Shown: piece by piece, positions 43,745 to 52,217 of the stretch | Layout: every line of letters starts with the position of its first letter | How positions within the stretch are numbered: position 1 is the first letter of the stretch | Origin: Nisaea acidiphila | GTDB taxonomy: Bacteria; Pseudomonadota; Alphaproteobacteria; Thalassobaculales; Thalassobaculaceae | Assembly: GCF_024662015.1 (NCBI RefSeq) | Contig: NZ_CP102480.1 | Span: 4,458,501-4,522,500 of the forward strand | Reading direction: 5' to 3' | DNA: 64,000 nt | Position numbers and translations under genes: made by a program | Notes under the pieces: generated by a model | Told to the model about the DNA's origin: nothing | Seen by the model: only the letters and a program-made list of their open reading frames with translations | The model's database searches: none

Positions 43745-43762
43745 TGTGTGTCCCCTTAATTC
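43745..43762 (-). repeat. Inverted copy of the GGGGACACA repeat
   Basis: TGTGTGTCCCCTTAATTC is close to the reverse complement of the units at 44588-44687. It lies just after the GGDEF stop and, with those units, brackets the orphan gene at 43798-44289. Confidence 0.6.
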
Positions 43763-43797
43763 TGTCGCCGCAAGTGCGTTTCTCCCATGCATAGTCT

Positions 43798-44289
43798 CTA
43801 ACTCAATAAACTTACCTCAGGAGGCTCTCCTAACAGCGCGTTGTTGCTCACATAGGGAGCAAATCCCCAAGTCTGATTCACAGAGCTGACAAAATCCCAG
43901 ATCATGACGTCTGGATATTGTCCTGTATCGAGAGAGTACGGGATTCCAGTTGCGGCATCATATGTCAGTATCCTATTGGAATACGTAAAACGCCATATAG
44001 CCCACGGCACATCGGTTAGCTCGCACAACACTCCAGAAGACCACGAGGACACCGATAAATGATAATTCGTGTCTTTATAACTCGTTTGAATCGTCCACCC
44101 CCATCCATCTGCAAACGGTTGTCTTGTCCAAAAAACCGCATCAAGCTCTTTGGGAATTGTACCATCTGTTGAAACGGCAAGCTGCGGGCGAACGCCTCCT
44201 GAATTGTCGTCTACCAGACCGAGAACGTTTGGATTCTGCCCATTTCCCCCTCTACTGTTGACGATCAAGAATTGATCCCGGTCAGTCAT
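43798..44289 (-). CDS. Orphan protein, possible beta-trefoil/lectin-like fold
   Basis: A 163-residue product from ATG 44289, which follows GGGGGAGAATC. It is rich in Trp, Ser and Asn, with no signal peptide. Motifs such as GWGWTIQTSYKDTNYHLS and DVMIWDFVSSVNQTWGF recall the Q-x-W style repeats of ricin-type beta-trefoils, but I cannot assign a family. Base composition is less GC-rich than neighbours. The open frame continues upstream to 44604 without coding character. It is flanked by REP-like repeats on both sides, suggesting acquisition as a cassette. Confidence 0.5.
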   Translation of the reverse strand: MTDRDQFLIVNSRGGNGQNPNVLGLVDDNSGGVRPQLAVSTDGTIPKELDAVFWTRQPFADGWGWTIQTSYKDTNYHLSVSSWSSGVLCELTDVPWAIWRFTYSNRILTYDAATGIPYSLDTGQYPDVMIWDFVSSVNQTWGFAPYVSNNALLGEPPEVSLLS

Positions 44290-44587
44290 GATTCTCCCCC
44301 CGCTATTCGTTTCAGGCCAGGACCATGATGCCGTCCCAACCCGCATCGCCGAGGACCAGACGCACCGGCAACAGGCAACCAAGCAGCGCAACCGCCACGG
44401 CACAATCGGCCATGTCGCCCATAAACCGACATTTCCCATGCGAACACTCTCGACGAAGCCGATGATGACCCGAGGGCGCTGCGCCTGCAACCTTGAGAGG
44501 CAGGAACCCGACATCCGTAGCCAGAAGCAGCTTGTCCACGGCTCCAGACCGTCTTGAATCGCGATATTCGGCCAGATCTCCTGAATC
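44290..44587. other. Non-coding gap upstream of orphan gene
   Basis: Open frames exist on both strands, but none has a good start plus recognisable content. One short minus-strand frame (44312 to about 44420) would encode a hydrophobic peptide starting MGDMADCAVAVALLG; support is too weak to call. Confidence 0.35.
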
Positions 44588-44687
44588 TGATTACGGGGAC
44601 ACACGACTCTGATTACGGGGACACATGATTACGGGGACACACGACTCGATTGCCCCTGATTACGGGGACACACGACTCAATTGCCCC
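44588..44687 (+). repeat. Four tandem REP-like units TGATTACGGGGACACA(CGACT)
   Basis: Units start at 44588, 44610, 44626 and 44657. The last two are followed by C(A/G)ATTGCCCC. The units are adjacent with no unique spacers, so this is not CRISPR. Sequences of this type are known near REP-associated (IS200-like) transposases; no transposase is present here. Confidence 0.75.
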
Positions 44688-44714
44688 ACATTCGTTCTTG
44701 ATCTCCCGCGCCTC

Positions 44715-45938
44715 TCAATCCTCCGCCTCACTCACCCCTTCCTGCTCCGCAATCACCAGGAACTCGCTGTCCTCCAGCGGGCGATGCCGTGAGGCGCCGG
44801 CGCGCTGGCTGCGGGTGAGGATGCGGCCGACCTGCTCTTGGGTGGCTTTCAGGCCGTATTCCGCCAGTTTCTGCACCACGGCACCGGAATCGCTCCATTT
44901 TCCGATGACCAGCTCCGCGGTCCGGCCGACGATTTCGGGCTCGAAGGGGAAGGCGAAGCGGCGTTCGTTTGCCGCGGTGAATTCGGTAATCGCGCGCCAT
45001 TGCTCGTAGCGGAAGGCGCCCTTGCCGACGATGGGCTTGTAATAGTCGATCGGCAGGCCGCTGATGCGCTCGACCAGGGCGCAGACCTCCGGCAGCCGGT
45101 CGAGCTGGAGGCCGGTCTCGGCGCCGTAGATCATCTTCAGCGCCGCCGCGACGGATTCCATCGCGGCGTTCCCGGCGCGGTAGCCGATCCCGTTGATCGA
45201 GACCTGCAGCACGTCGGCGCCGCCCTCGTAGCCGCCGAGCACGTTGGCGACGGCGAGGCCGAAATCGTTGTGGCAATGGACCTCGACCTTGAGGCCGGTC
45301 TGCTGCTTCAGGTGGCTGACCAGGAACTTGATCGCGGCGGGCCGGGCGATGCCCTGGCTGTCGACGACGGTGACATATTCGGCGCCTTCCGCCTCCGCCG
45401 CCTGCGCGGCCTTGGTGATGTGGTCGAGATCGGCGCGGGTCGTATCCGGCATGAAGAAGTTCACTTTGCAGCCCGCCGCACGCGCCGCGCGGACTTCCTG
45501 AAGCACCTTTTCCAGCTGCGCCTCGCGGCCGGTCTTGAGGACGTGCTGCTGGAGCTCGTCGCCGATAAGGTACCAGACCATGACATGGCGCACGCCGAGC
45601 TCGAGCGCCCTCTCGACCCGGCCCGGCTGCCAGGTGACCCAGAAATCCATGCCGAGGTCGCGGCGCATGATCTCGCGAATGACCTCCTGCCAGCCCGGCA
45701 CGGTCAGGAAGATCTCGGTGCGCTTGATCCCGAGGCGGGCGAGGGCTTCGGCGATCCGGACCTTGTCGGCCGTGGTGAAGGCGAGATCGGCGGATTCCTC
45801 GCCGTCGCGCAGCGTCAAATCGTGCAGCTCGACGGCGCGGGGCGGCACCGCGATGGCCGGATCGAAATTATGCCGGCTGGTGGCCCAGCGGGGCCCGTTC
45901 CAGGGCTGGTTCTCCGAAGTCTCGCGCGCGTCCGGCAT
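44715..45938 (-). CDS. HMGL-like / homocitrate synthase-family carboligase or lyase
   Basis: A 407-residue protein of the pyruvate-carboxyltransferase (HMGL-like) TIM-barrel family. The metal/active-site start is LTLRDGEESADLAF, near residue 41, with the metal-ligand H-x-H as VEVHCHNDFGLAVAN and the acid loop VSINGIGYRAGNAAMES. Close kin include homocitrate, isopropylmalate and related synthases, but the C-terminal regulatory domain is not seen, so the exact reaction is open. ATG 45938 follows GGGAGGAA. Same strand as the amidohydrolase behind it. Confidence 0.82.
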   Translation of the reverse strand: MPDARETSENQPWNGPRWATSRHNFDPAIAVPPRAVELHDLTLRDGEESADLAFTTADKVRIAEALARLGIKRTEIFLTVPGWQEVIREIMRRDLGMDFWVTWQPGRVERALELGVRHVMVWYLIGDELQQHVLKTGREAQLEKVLQEVRAARAAGCKVNFFMPDTTRADLDHITKAAQAAEAEGAEYVTVVDSQGIARPAAIKFLVSHLKQQTGLKVEVHCHNDFGLAVANVLGGYEGGADVLQVSINGIGYRAGNAAMESVAAALKMIYGAETGLQLDRLPEVCALVERISGLPIDYYKPIVGKGAFRYEQWRAITEFTAANERRFAFPFEPEIVGRTAELVIGKWSDSGAVVQKLAEYGLKATQEQVGRILTRSQRAGASRHRPLEDSEFLVIAEQEGVSEAED

Positions 45939-46029
45939 GGCATTCCTCCCTCGTTTTTCCGGCGGGTCTTTTGCTGCCCGTTCCGGAAGGCAGGATAAGG
46001 GGGGAGTGGAGGTTTCCGCCAGCACCCAG

Positions 46030-46920
46030 CTAGCGCTTGCCGATGACCTCCATCGAAATCTCGCGCCCGAACAGCCGCTCGGCGTTCCGGTAGGCGATCT
46101 TGCGCGCCGCATCCTCCGGCAGTTTCGAGAGCCAGTAGCGGTGCGAGGCGATGATGGAGGTGTAGTTCTCCCACTGGCCGTTGACCCAGGTGTCGCTGCC
46201 CACCATCAGGCGGTCCTGGAAGGCCAGCAGGATGGCCTCCCATTCCGGGTCGAGCCCGCCGTCGGCGCCGACGATGTCGTATTCGCGGAGCGAGGTATCG
46301 GCGACCAGCTCCGGGAACTCGGCCATCAGGGCGTGCACGGTCTCCGCCCGCTCGCCGAGGCCGGCATGGGCCCAGATGATCTTCACTTGCCGATCGAGGG
46401 AATAGAGCCAGCGGACCGGCTCCGGGCCGGAATGGACATGGAGGAAGATGTCGCGCGCTTTCGCCATCGCGATCACTTGGCGGAACAGCGCCTCGTCCGA
46501 GATATCCAGCCGATGGATATGGAACTCGCCGATGCCCTCGTGCGGGTATCTCTCCAGCCGCTCCGCCAGGTAGGCCTCCATGCCGGGCGCCTTGGTCCAG
46601 TTCGAGGAGCCGGCGCTCCCGTGATAGGGGCGCAGCTCCGGCACGACGCGGTTCGGCGCGTATTCCCAGAGCATGATCGTGCCCTCGTCGGGCGTCGAGG
46701 AGACCAGCGCCATGGCGACGCCGCTCCGGTCCATCAGCTCCACCACGCTCGCGACAGGAAACTCGGTCCAGGCGGGCTCCTTGTAATGCATGTGCGCGTC
46801 GAAGATCGGCAGCGCGTTGACGGCGTCGCCGATGGGCTTCTCGTCATGCGCGGAGGCCGGGAGCGGGGCGAGGAGGAGGGCCAGTCCGATCGCCGCCTTG
46901 GCAAATGATGTGCTGGTCAT
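46030..46920 (-). CDS. Periplasmic amidohydrolase (amidohydrolase-2 family)
   Basis: A 296-residue protein with a signal peptide (AAIGLALLLAPLPASA) and a TIM-barrel metal hydrolase fold. The metal motif is IFDAHMHY (H-x-H), with later ligands in FHIHRLDIS, WAHAGLG and VGSDTWVNG. Family members include decarboxylases and lactonases. Substrate unknown. It lies 92 bp upstream of the HMGL-like gene on the same strand, so cotranscription is possible. Confidence 0.85.
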   Translation of the reverse strand: MTSTSFAKAAIGLALLLAPLPASAHDEKPIGDAVNALPIFDAHMHYKEPAWTEFPVASVVELMDRSGVAMALVSSTPDEGTIMLWEYAPNRVVPELRPYHGSAGSSNWTKAPGMEAYLAERLERYPHEGIGEFHIHRLDISDEALFRQVIAMAKARDIFLHVHSGPEPVRWLYSLDRQVKIIWAHAGLGERAETVHALMAEFPELVADTSLREYDIVGADGGLDPEWEAILLAFQDRLMVGSDTWVNGQWENYTSIIASHRYWLSKLPEDAARKIAYRNAERLFGREISMEVIGKR

Positions 46921-46953
46921 GGCTGTCTCCCTTGTCGGTTCGCTCCGGTGCCG

Positions 46954-47250
46954 TCAGATACCGGTCAGAAGCATATCGAGCGCATTGGTAATCTCGGTAT
47001 CGCTGCGCAGGAAATTCGCGACCGGCTCGCCGAGGATCGAGCAGGGTACGGCCGAGAGAAACTGCGTCGCCATGACATGCGGCCCCGAGCGGATCTCGAA
47101 CACGGGGTTGAGGCCCTTGGCCGGCGTCGGCGCGGCGCCGAGCGGGATCAGGGGCACAACCACGCGCGTATTCAGAGCATCGAGCAGGTCCGCCTGCACA
47201 TCCAGCAGATAGCCGCCGTCCGGGTTCGCATAGACGTCGAAGCGGGCCAT
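46954..47250 (-). CDS. ccdB: CcdB-family toxin
   Basis: A 98-residue toxin of the CcdB family, whose best-known member poisons DNA gyrase. Starts ARFDVYANPDGGYLLDVQADLL and keeps VVVPLIPLG and VMATQFLSAVP; the terminal residues TEITNALDMLLTGI replace the usual W-G-I ending that contacts gyrase, so target binding may differ. The start ATG overlaps the ccdA stop by 1 bp (TGATG), the normal coupled arrangement. Confidence 0.9.
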   Translation of the reverse strand: MARFDVYANPDGGYLLDVQADLLDALNTRVVVPLIPLGAAPTPAKGLNPVFEIRSGPHVMATQFLSAVPCSILGEPVANFLRSDTEITNALDMLLTGI

Positions 47251-47486
47251 CAGAAGGGCCGGTGCTTCGCGAGCGGCAGGCCGTGCGTCTCGACCCAGTT
47301 GTTCGAGGCCTCGAGCGCCTCGGTATTCTCCTCTTTCCACTTTGCGGCCTTGGCCTCGTTCACGGCGCGGCGCAGGCCCGATTCCGCAGCCTGCGAGAGA
47401 TTGACGCCATAGGCACGGGCCTCGGTCAGGAGCACGGGGTCGAGCGAGAGGTTGGTCGGCTTTCGTGCGGCGGATCTCGATGCCAT
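47250..47486 (-). CDS. ccdA: CcdA-family antitoxin
   Basis: A 78-residue antitoxin: N-terminal ribbon-helix-helix (RKPTNLSLDPVLLTEARAYG, NLSQAAESGLRRAV) and a C-terminal tail NNWVETHGLPLAKHRPF that binds CcdB. ATG 47486 is nine bases from GGAGG; ATG 47492 is an alternative. It is the first gene of the toxin-antitoxin pair and should repress its own promoter through the ATGCGCAT repeats around its start. Confidence 0.93.
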   Translation of the reverse strand: MASRSAARKPTNLSLDPVLLTEARAYGVNLSQAAESGLRRAVNEAKAAKWKEENTEALEASNNWVETHGLPLAKHRPF

Positions 47487-47536
47487 GCGCATGTTCCTCC
47501 AGGGCGCGGATATTCATGCGCATGATGTATGTGCAT
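47485..47536. promoter_or_regulatory. Candidate CcdA operators (three 8-bp palindromes)
   Basis: ATGCGCAT occurs at 47485-47492 and 47516-47523, and the near-match ATGTGCAT at 47529-47536. The first overlaps the ccdA start codons. Repeated palindromes suit ribbon-helix-helix autorepression. Confidence 0.5.
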
Positions 47537-47601
47537 GTAAGTGCGCGTCAAGCCGGCGCCAGGCCGATGGACCTCGGTGCGCTCTGCGGACCGTCTTCGA
47601 A

Positions 47602-47687
47602 CGTCATCCCGGCCGGAGAGCCGGGACCCGGGCGATCCTGGGTCCGGGTTCTTCGCTCCCTGGGTCCCCGCTTTCGCGGGAATGACG
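47602..47687. repeat. Dispersed palindromic repeat, copy 1
   Basis: A repeat of about 85 bp bounded by CGTCAT and ATGACG, with inner GGGACCC / GGGTCCC arms and a terminal GTCCCCGCTTTCGCGGGAATGAC half. It lies between ccdA and the transglutaminase-like gene. Two relatives are at 48253 and 54260. Confidence 0.75.
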
Positions 47688-47710
47688 ACCTAGTAAGGGC
47701 GCGCGATCTC

Positions 47711-48163
47711 TTAGGGGGCGGTCGCCCGGCGCCGCCACTTATCCATCGCCGCGTCCACAAGCTCCCGCCGCTGCCGTTTCGCGCTTTCGAAGGCGGTGTC
47801 CGCGCCGCGCCGGTAGGCCGGGTCGTCAACCGGTGCCAGAAGTACCGGCGGGCGGCCGAACTGATCCGCGCTGATATCCAGGATCCAGCCGCCGCACTCG
47901 ACCCAGGCATGGCCGTGCCACGCGCCGTCGTGGAGATAACCTTCCTCGGCCTCCGGATCGTTGCCCTGTTCGATGTGGGCCCCATGGCCGTGCGCGTGCA
48001 GCACCGCCGCGAGGAAGAGGCTGCTGGTCTGGCAGGTGCCGAGGGAGAGCGGATCGGGCAGGGAGCGGCCGCGGAGACGGTGCCAGTCGGGCCAGACCGT
48101 TTCGAGAAAGCGCCGGACTTCCGCCGCGATCTCTTCCAGCTCGGCCTTGGTCGGCGCGCTCAT
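47711..48163 (-). CDS. Transglutaminase-like cysteine protein, unknown function
   Basis: A 150-residue soluble protein with a Cys-His-Asp arrangement: Cys in LGTCQTSSLFLAAVLHAHGH, His in HGHAWVECGG, and Asp in WILDISADQFG. This order and spacing match transglutaminase-like/papain-fold proteins. It may be a protease or amidase; family and substrate are not recognised. An ATG at 48190 is an alternative start. Isolated between two palindromic repeats. Confidence 0.65.
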   Translation of the reverse strand: MSAPTKAELEEIAAEVRRFLETVWPDWHRLRGRSLPDPLSLGTCQTSSLFLAAVLHAHGHGAHIEQGNDPEAEEGYLHDGAWHGHAWVECGGWILDISADQFGRPPVLLAPVDDPAYRRGADTAFESAKRQRRELVDAAMDKWRRRATAP

Positions 48164-48252
48164 GTGCGGTTGTTTCCTGGATAGTGCCATCGCGATCTGG
48201 AGTGCATTGCGGGTTTCTCCGCTCCATCGGCTAAGCTAGCCACAAACCCAGT

Positions 48253-48334
48253 CGTCATCCCCACGTAAGTGGGGACCCAGAGAGCATAGAGCCGTGCCTC
48301 GGGCCCCCGGGTCCCCGCTTTCGCGGGAATGACG
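48253..48334. repeat. Dispersed palindromic repeat, copy 2
   Basis: Same boundaries (CGTCATCCCC ... GGGAATGACG) and the same GGGGACCCAG / CCGGGTCCCC arms as copy 1, with a different centre. It sits in the gap before ruvX. Confidence 0.75.
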
Positions 48335-48354
48335 AGCGAAATAATGGGAACAGG

Positions 48355-48828
48355 TTACCCCAAATGCGCATCCGGCATCGCGTCGAGCGCGGCCTGCAGG
48401 ATATAGGCGGCGGCGAGCTGGTCGACCCGTTCGGCGCGCTTCTTCCGCGTCATGTCCGCATCGACCATCGCGCGCTCGACCGCCATGGTGCTCATGCGCT
48501 CGTCGAAGAAGGCGACGGGGAGGTCGATGCGGAGGATCAGCTCGCGGGCGAAGTCGCGGGTCGACTGGGCGCGTGGGCCTTCGGTTCCGTCCATGTTGAG
48601 CGGCAGGCCGATCAGGAACGCGCCGATATTGCGCTCCTCGACGATTTGCGCGAGGCGCTCGGCGTCTTTCGTGAACTTCCGGCGCTGGATCGTCTCGATC
48701 GGCGAGGCGACGGAAAGGAAGGGGTCGGAGACGGCGAGGCCGATGGTCTTGGTGCCGAGATCGAGCCCCAGAATCCGGCTCATGGGACGCCTGAGGGAGG
48801 GCAGGTCGGCAGGGTTGCAGAATGTCAT
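48355..48828 (-). CDS. ruvX: RuvX/YqgF-family Holliday-junction resolvase-like protein
   Basis: A 157-residue RNase H-fold protein involved in pre-16S rRNA processing and possibly Holliday junction resolution. The metal-binding LGLDLGTKTIGLAVSD, VGLPLNMDGTEG-type IGLPLNMDGTEGP, and FFDERMSTMAVERAM are diagnostic. ATG 48828 gives the short N-terminal extension usual in alphaproteobacteria; ATG 48783 is an alternative. It is divergent from gatC, a common neighbour. Confidence 0.93.
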   Translation of the reverse strand: MTFCNPADLPSLRRPMSRILGLDLGTKTIGLAVSDPFLSVASPIETIQRRKFTKDAERLAQIVEERNIGAFLIGLPLNMDGTEGPRAQSTRDFARELILRIDLPVAFFDERMSTMAVERAMVDADMTRKKRAERVDQLAAAYILQAALDAMPDAHLG

Positions 48829-48921
48829 GTCGGGGTGATACCTTCCGCCACCGTTTTTGGCCCTGTGCCTAGTGTTCAGGGCTATCGCGAATTTCCGCAT
48901 ACTCACGGAGAGCCTTATCCG

Positions 48922-49209
48922 ATGTCGCTTGACAAAGCCACAGTCGCGAGGATCGCGCATCTCGCGCGCATCAGGACCGACGACGCGCAACTCGACGCCC
49001 TTGTGGGAGACCTCAACAACATTCTCGGCTTCGTCGAGCAATTGAACGAGGTCAATACCGACAATGTCGACCCGCTGGCGAGCGTCACCGGGCACGGCCT
49101 GCCGATGCGCAAGGACGAGGTGACCGACGGCGCCTATCCGGACCGGGTGCTGGCGAACGCGCCGGACCGCGCCCATGGCTATTACGCGGTGCCGAAGGTG
49201 GTCGAGTGA
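48922..49209 (+). CDS. gatC: Asp/Glu-tRNA amidotransferase subunit C
   Basis: A 95-residue GatC that wraps around GatA and stabilises the GatCAB complex. Begins [17 protein letters not shown], ends with [13 protein letters not shown] and the usual YYAVPKVVE. Its TGA overlaps the gatA ATG by 1 bp. Confidence 0.96.
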   Translation: MSLDKATVARIAHLARIRTDDAQLDALVGDLNNILGFVEQLNEVNTDNVDPLASVTGHGLPMRKDEVTDGAYPDRVLANAPDRAHGYYAVPKVVE

Positions 49210-50693
49210 TGAGCGAACTTCTTGAACTCGGCCTGACCGAGGCGCGCGATGCGCTGAAGTCGAAGAAGATCACCTCCGCGGAGCTGACCGAGGCCTATAT
49301 CGGCGCGATGGAGGAGGGCAAGTCGCTCAACGCCTTCATCACCGAGACGCCGGAAAAGGCGCGCGAGATGGCGAAGGCCTCCGACGCGAAGCTTGCCGAA
49401 GGCAAGGGCGGGGCGATGGAAGGCCTGCCCATCGGCATGAAGGATCTGTTCTGCACCAAGGGTGTGCTGACCAGTGCGGGCTCGCACATCCTCGACGGCT
49501 TCGAGCCGGAATACGAGTCGACCGTCAGCCAGAATCTCTGGGACGCCGGCGCGGTGATGCTCGGCAAGCTCAATCTCGACGAGTTCGCGATGGGCTCGGC
49601 CAACATCACCTCCTATTACGGCAATGTGGAGAATCCCTGGCGGCGCGAGGGCGGCGGCAACCAGAAGCTGGTCCCGGGCGGCTCCTCCGGCGGCTCCGCG
49701 GCCGCCGTCTCCGGCCGTCTCGCGATCGCCGCGACGGGTACCGATACCGGCGGCTCGATCCGCCAGCCGGCGAGCTTCTGCGGCATCGTCGGCATGAAGC
49801 CGACCTACGGCCGCTGCTCGCGCTGGGGCATTGTTGCCTTTGCCTCCTCGCTCGACCAGGCGGGTCCGATCACGCGCAACGTCAAGGACGCGGCGCTGAT
49901 GCTGGGCGCGATGGCGGGGCACGATCCGAAGGATTCGACCTCCGCCAATCTCGCGGTGCCGGATTTCGAGGCGGCGCTGACCGGCGATATCCGCGGCATG
50001 AAGATCGGCATTCCGAAGGAATACCGCATGGACGGCATGCCGGAGGAGATCGACGCGCTCTGGAAGCGGGGCGCCGAGATGCTGAAGGACGCGGGGGCGG
50101 AGATCGTCGACATCTCCCTGCCGCACACCAAATACGCGCTGCCGACCTACTACATCATCGCCCCGGCCGAGGCCTCCTCGAACCTGGCGCGCTATGACGG
50201 CGTGCGCTACGGCCTCCGCGAGACCGGTGACAGCCTGATCGAGATGTACGAGAACACCCGCGCCGCCGGTTTCGGCGACGAGGTGAAGCGCCGGGTACTG
50301 ATCGGCACCTACGTGCTCTCGGCCGGCTATTACGACGCCTATTACCTGAAGGCGCAGAAGGTCCGCGCGTTGCTGAAGAAGGATTTCGACGATGCCTACG
50401 GGCAGGTCGATGCGATCCTGACCCCGACCGCGCCGTCCGCCGCTTTCGCGATCGGCGAGAATCAGGACGATCCGATCAAGATGTATCTGAACGACGTCTT
50501 CACCGTGCCGGCGAGCCTCGTCGGCCTGCCCGGTATCTCGGTGCCGGTCGGTCTCTCCGGTGACGGCCTGCCGCTCGGCCTGCAGCTGCTCGGCAAGCCG
50601 TTCGACGAGGAAACCGTGCTGAAGGTCGGTCACGTTCTGGAACAGGCGGCGGGTTTTAATGCCAAGCCGGCCTTCCTTGCGGGAGGGAAGTGA
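49209..50693 (+). CDS. gatA: Asp/Glu-tRNA amidotransferase subunit A
   Basis: The 494-residue amidase subunit that releases ammonia from glutamine for transfer to Glu-tRNA(Gln) or Asp-tRNA(Asn). The amidase signature triad is complete: Lys in [12 protein letters not shown], cis-Ser in [12 protein letters not shown], and nucleophile Ser in [12 protein letters not shown]. The C-terminus ends normally. Translationally coupled to gatC and followed one base after its stop by gatB. Confidence 0.97.
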   Translation: MSELLELGLTEARDALKSKKITSAELTEAYIGAMEEGKSLNAFITETPEKAREMAKASDAKLAEGKGGAMEGLPIGMKDLFCTKGVLTSAGSHILDGFEPEYESTVSQNLWDAGAVMLGKLNLDEFAMGSANITSYYGNVENPWRREGGGNQKLVPGGSSGGSAAAVSGRLAIAATGTDTGGSIRQPASFCGIVGMKPTYGRCSRWGIVAFASSLDQAGPITRNVKDAALMLGAMAGHDPKDSTSANLAVPDFEAALTGDIRGMKIGIPKEYRMDGMPEEIDALWKRGAEMLKDAGAEIVDISLPHTKYALPTYYIIAPAEASSNLARYDGVRYGLRETGDSLIEMYENTRAAGFGDEVKRRVLIGTYVLSAGYYDAYYLKAQKVRALLKKDFDDAYGQVDAILTPTAPSAAFAIGENQDDPIKMYLNDVFTVPASLVGLPGISVPVGLSGDGLPLGLQLLGKPFDEETVLKVGHVLEQAAGFNAKPAFLAGGK

Positions 50694-50694
50694 G

Positions 50695-52161
50695 ATGAGC
50701 GAAGCGAAATCCAACCTGATCCAGGGCGCCACGGGTGAGTGGGAGATCGTCATCGGTCTCGAGGTTCACGCCCAGGTGACCTCCCGGTCGAAGCTGTTCT
50801 CCGGCGCGGCGACCGCCTTCGGGGCCGAGCCGAACACCCAGGTCTCGCTGGTCGACAGCGCGATGCCCGGCATGCTGCCGGTGATCAACGAGGAGTGCGT
50901 GCGCCAGGCCGTGCGCACCGGCCTCGGCCTCAAGGCAAAGATCAACCGCTTCAGCGTGTTCGACCGCAAGAACTACTTCTACGCGGACCTGCCGCAGGGC
51001 TATCAGATCAGCCAGTACAAGCAGCCGATCGTCGGCGAGGGCGAGATCGAGGTCGACCTGCCGGACGGCAGCAGCAAGACGGTCGGCATCGAGCGGCTGC
51101 ATCTGGAGCAGGATGCGGGCAAATCGATCCACGACCAGAGCCCGTCGCAGAGCTTCATCGACCTCAACCGCTCCGGCGTCGCGCTGATGGAGATCGTCTC
51201 CCGGCCCGACATCCGGTCGGCGGCGGAAGCGGCGGCCTACGTCAAAAAGCTGCGCTCCATCCTGCGCTATCTCGGCAGTTGCGACGGCAACATGCAGGAA
51301 GGCTCGATGCGGGCCGACGTGAACGTTTCCGTGCGCAAGCCGGGCGAGGAATTCGGCACCCGCTGCGAGATCAAGAACTTGAACTCGATCCGCTTCATGC
51401 AGCAGGCGATCGAGTACGAGGCGCGGCGCCAGATCGAGATCATCGAGGATGGCGGCGAGATCGACCAGGAAACCCGCCTCTATGACCCGAACAAGGGCGA
51501 GACCCGCTCGATGCGGTCGAAGGAAGAGGCGCACGATTACCGCTACTTCCCCGACCCCGACCTGCTGCCGCTCGAGTTCAGCGAGGCGTTCGTCGAGGCG
51601 GAGAAGGCGGCGCTGCCGGAACTGCCGGACGCGAAGAAGGCGCGCTTCATGGCCGACTGGGGCCTCAGCCCCTATGACGCGGCGATCCTCGTCGAGGAGC
51701 AGGCGACGGCGGCCTTCTACGAGAAGGTGGCGGAGGGCCGCGACGCCAAGATGGCGGCGAACTGGATGATCACCGAGCTGTTCGGGAACCTCAACAAGGC
51801 CGGCCTCGAGCTTTCCGAGAGCCCGGTCGACGAGGCCAAGCTCGGCGGCCTGATCGACCTCATCGCCGACAACACTATCTCCGGCCGCATCGCCAAGGAC
51901 GTCTTCGCCGAGATGTTCGAGAGCGGCAAGGACGCCGCTACGATCGTCGAGGAGAAGGGGCTGAAACAGGTCACCGACACCGGCGCGATCGAGGAACTGA
52001 TCGACAGCGTGATGGCGGCCCAGGCCGACAAGGTCGCGGAATACCGCTCCGGCAAGGACAAGCTCTTCGGCTTCTTCGTCGGCCAGGTGATGAAGCAGAG
52101 CCAGGGCAAGGCCAACCCGGCGATGGTCAACGAGCTCTTGAAGACGAAGCTCGCGGGCTGA
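50695..52161 (+). CDS. gatB: Asp/Glu-tRNA amidotransferase subunit B
   Basis: The 488-residue kinase/transferase subunit that activates the misacylated tRNA carboxylate and accepts ammonia from GatA. Motifs: [27 protein letters not shown], and the tail domain (YqeY-like, [16 protein letters not shown]). The frame is open upstream to 50659, inside gatA; ATG 50695 gives the conserved start. Followed by a strong terminator. Confidence 0.97.
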   Translation: MSEAKSNLIQGATGEWEIVIGLEVHAQVTSRSKLFSGAATAFGAEPNTQVSLVDSAMPGMLPVINEECVRQAVRTGLGLKAKINRFSVFDRKNYFYADLPQGYQISQYKQPIVGEGEIEVDLPDGSSKTVGIERLHLEQDAGKSIHDQSPSQSFIDLNRSGVALMEIVSRPDIRSAAEAAAYVKKLRSILRYLGSCDGNMQEGSMRADVNVSVRKPGEEFGTRCEIKNLNSIRFMQQAIEYEARRQIEIIEDGGEIDQETRLYDPNKGETRSMRSKEEAHDYRYFPDPDLLPLEFSEAFVEAEKAALPELPDAKKARFMADWGLSPYDAAILVEEQATAAFYEKVAEGRDAKMAANWMITELFGNLNKAGLELSESPVDEAKLGGLIDLIADNTISGRIAKDVFAEMFESGKDAATIVEEKGLKQVTDTGAIEELIDSVMAAQADKVAEYRSGKDKLFGFFVGQVMKQSQGKANPAMVNELLKTKLAG

Positions 52162-52183
52162 GGCCCGCTGAAATTTGGCTGAG

Positions 52184-52208
52184 AAGGCGGCCCGTTCGGG
52201 GCCGCCTT
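52184..52208 (+). terminator. Terminator of the gatCAB operon
   Basis: A perfect 10-bp stem (AAGGCGGCCC / GGGCCGCCTT) with loop GTTCG, followed by TTGCGTTTTTT. It also lies close to the stop of the convergent Hsp70-like gene. Confidence 0.88.
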
Positions 52209-52217
52209 TTGCGTTTT

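Noticed and set aside
44588-44687. Possible CRISPR array
   Set aside because: The units are adjacent or nearly so with no unique spacers, and there are no cas genes in the window.
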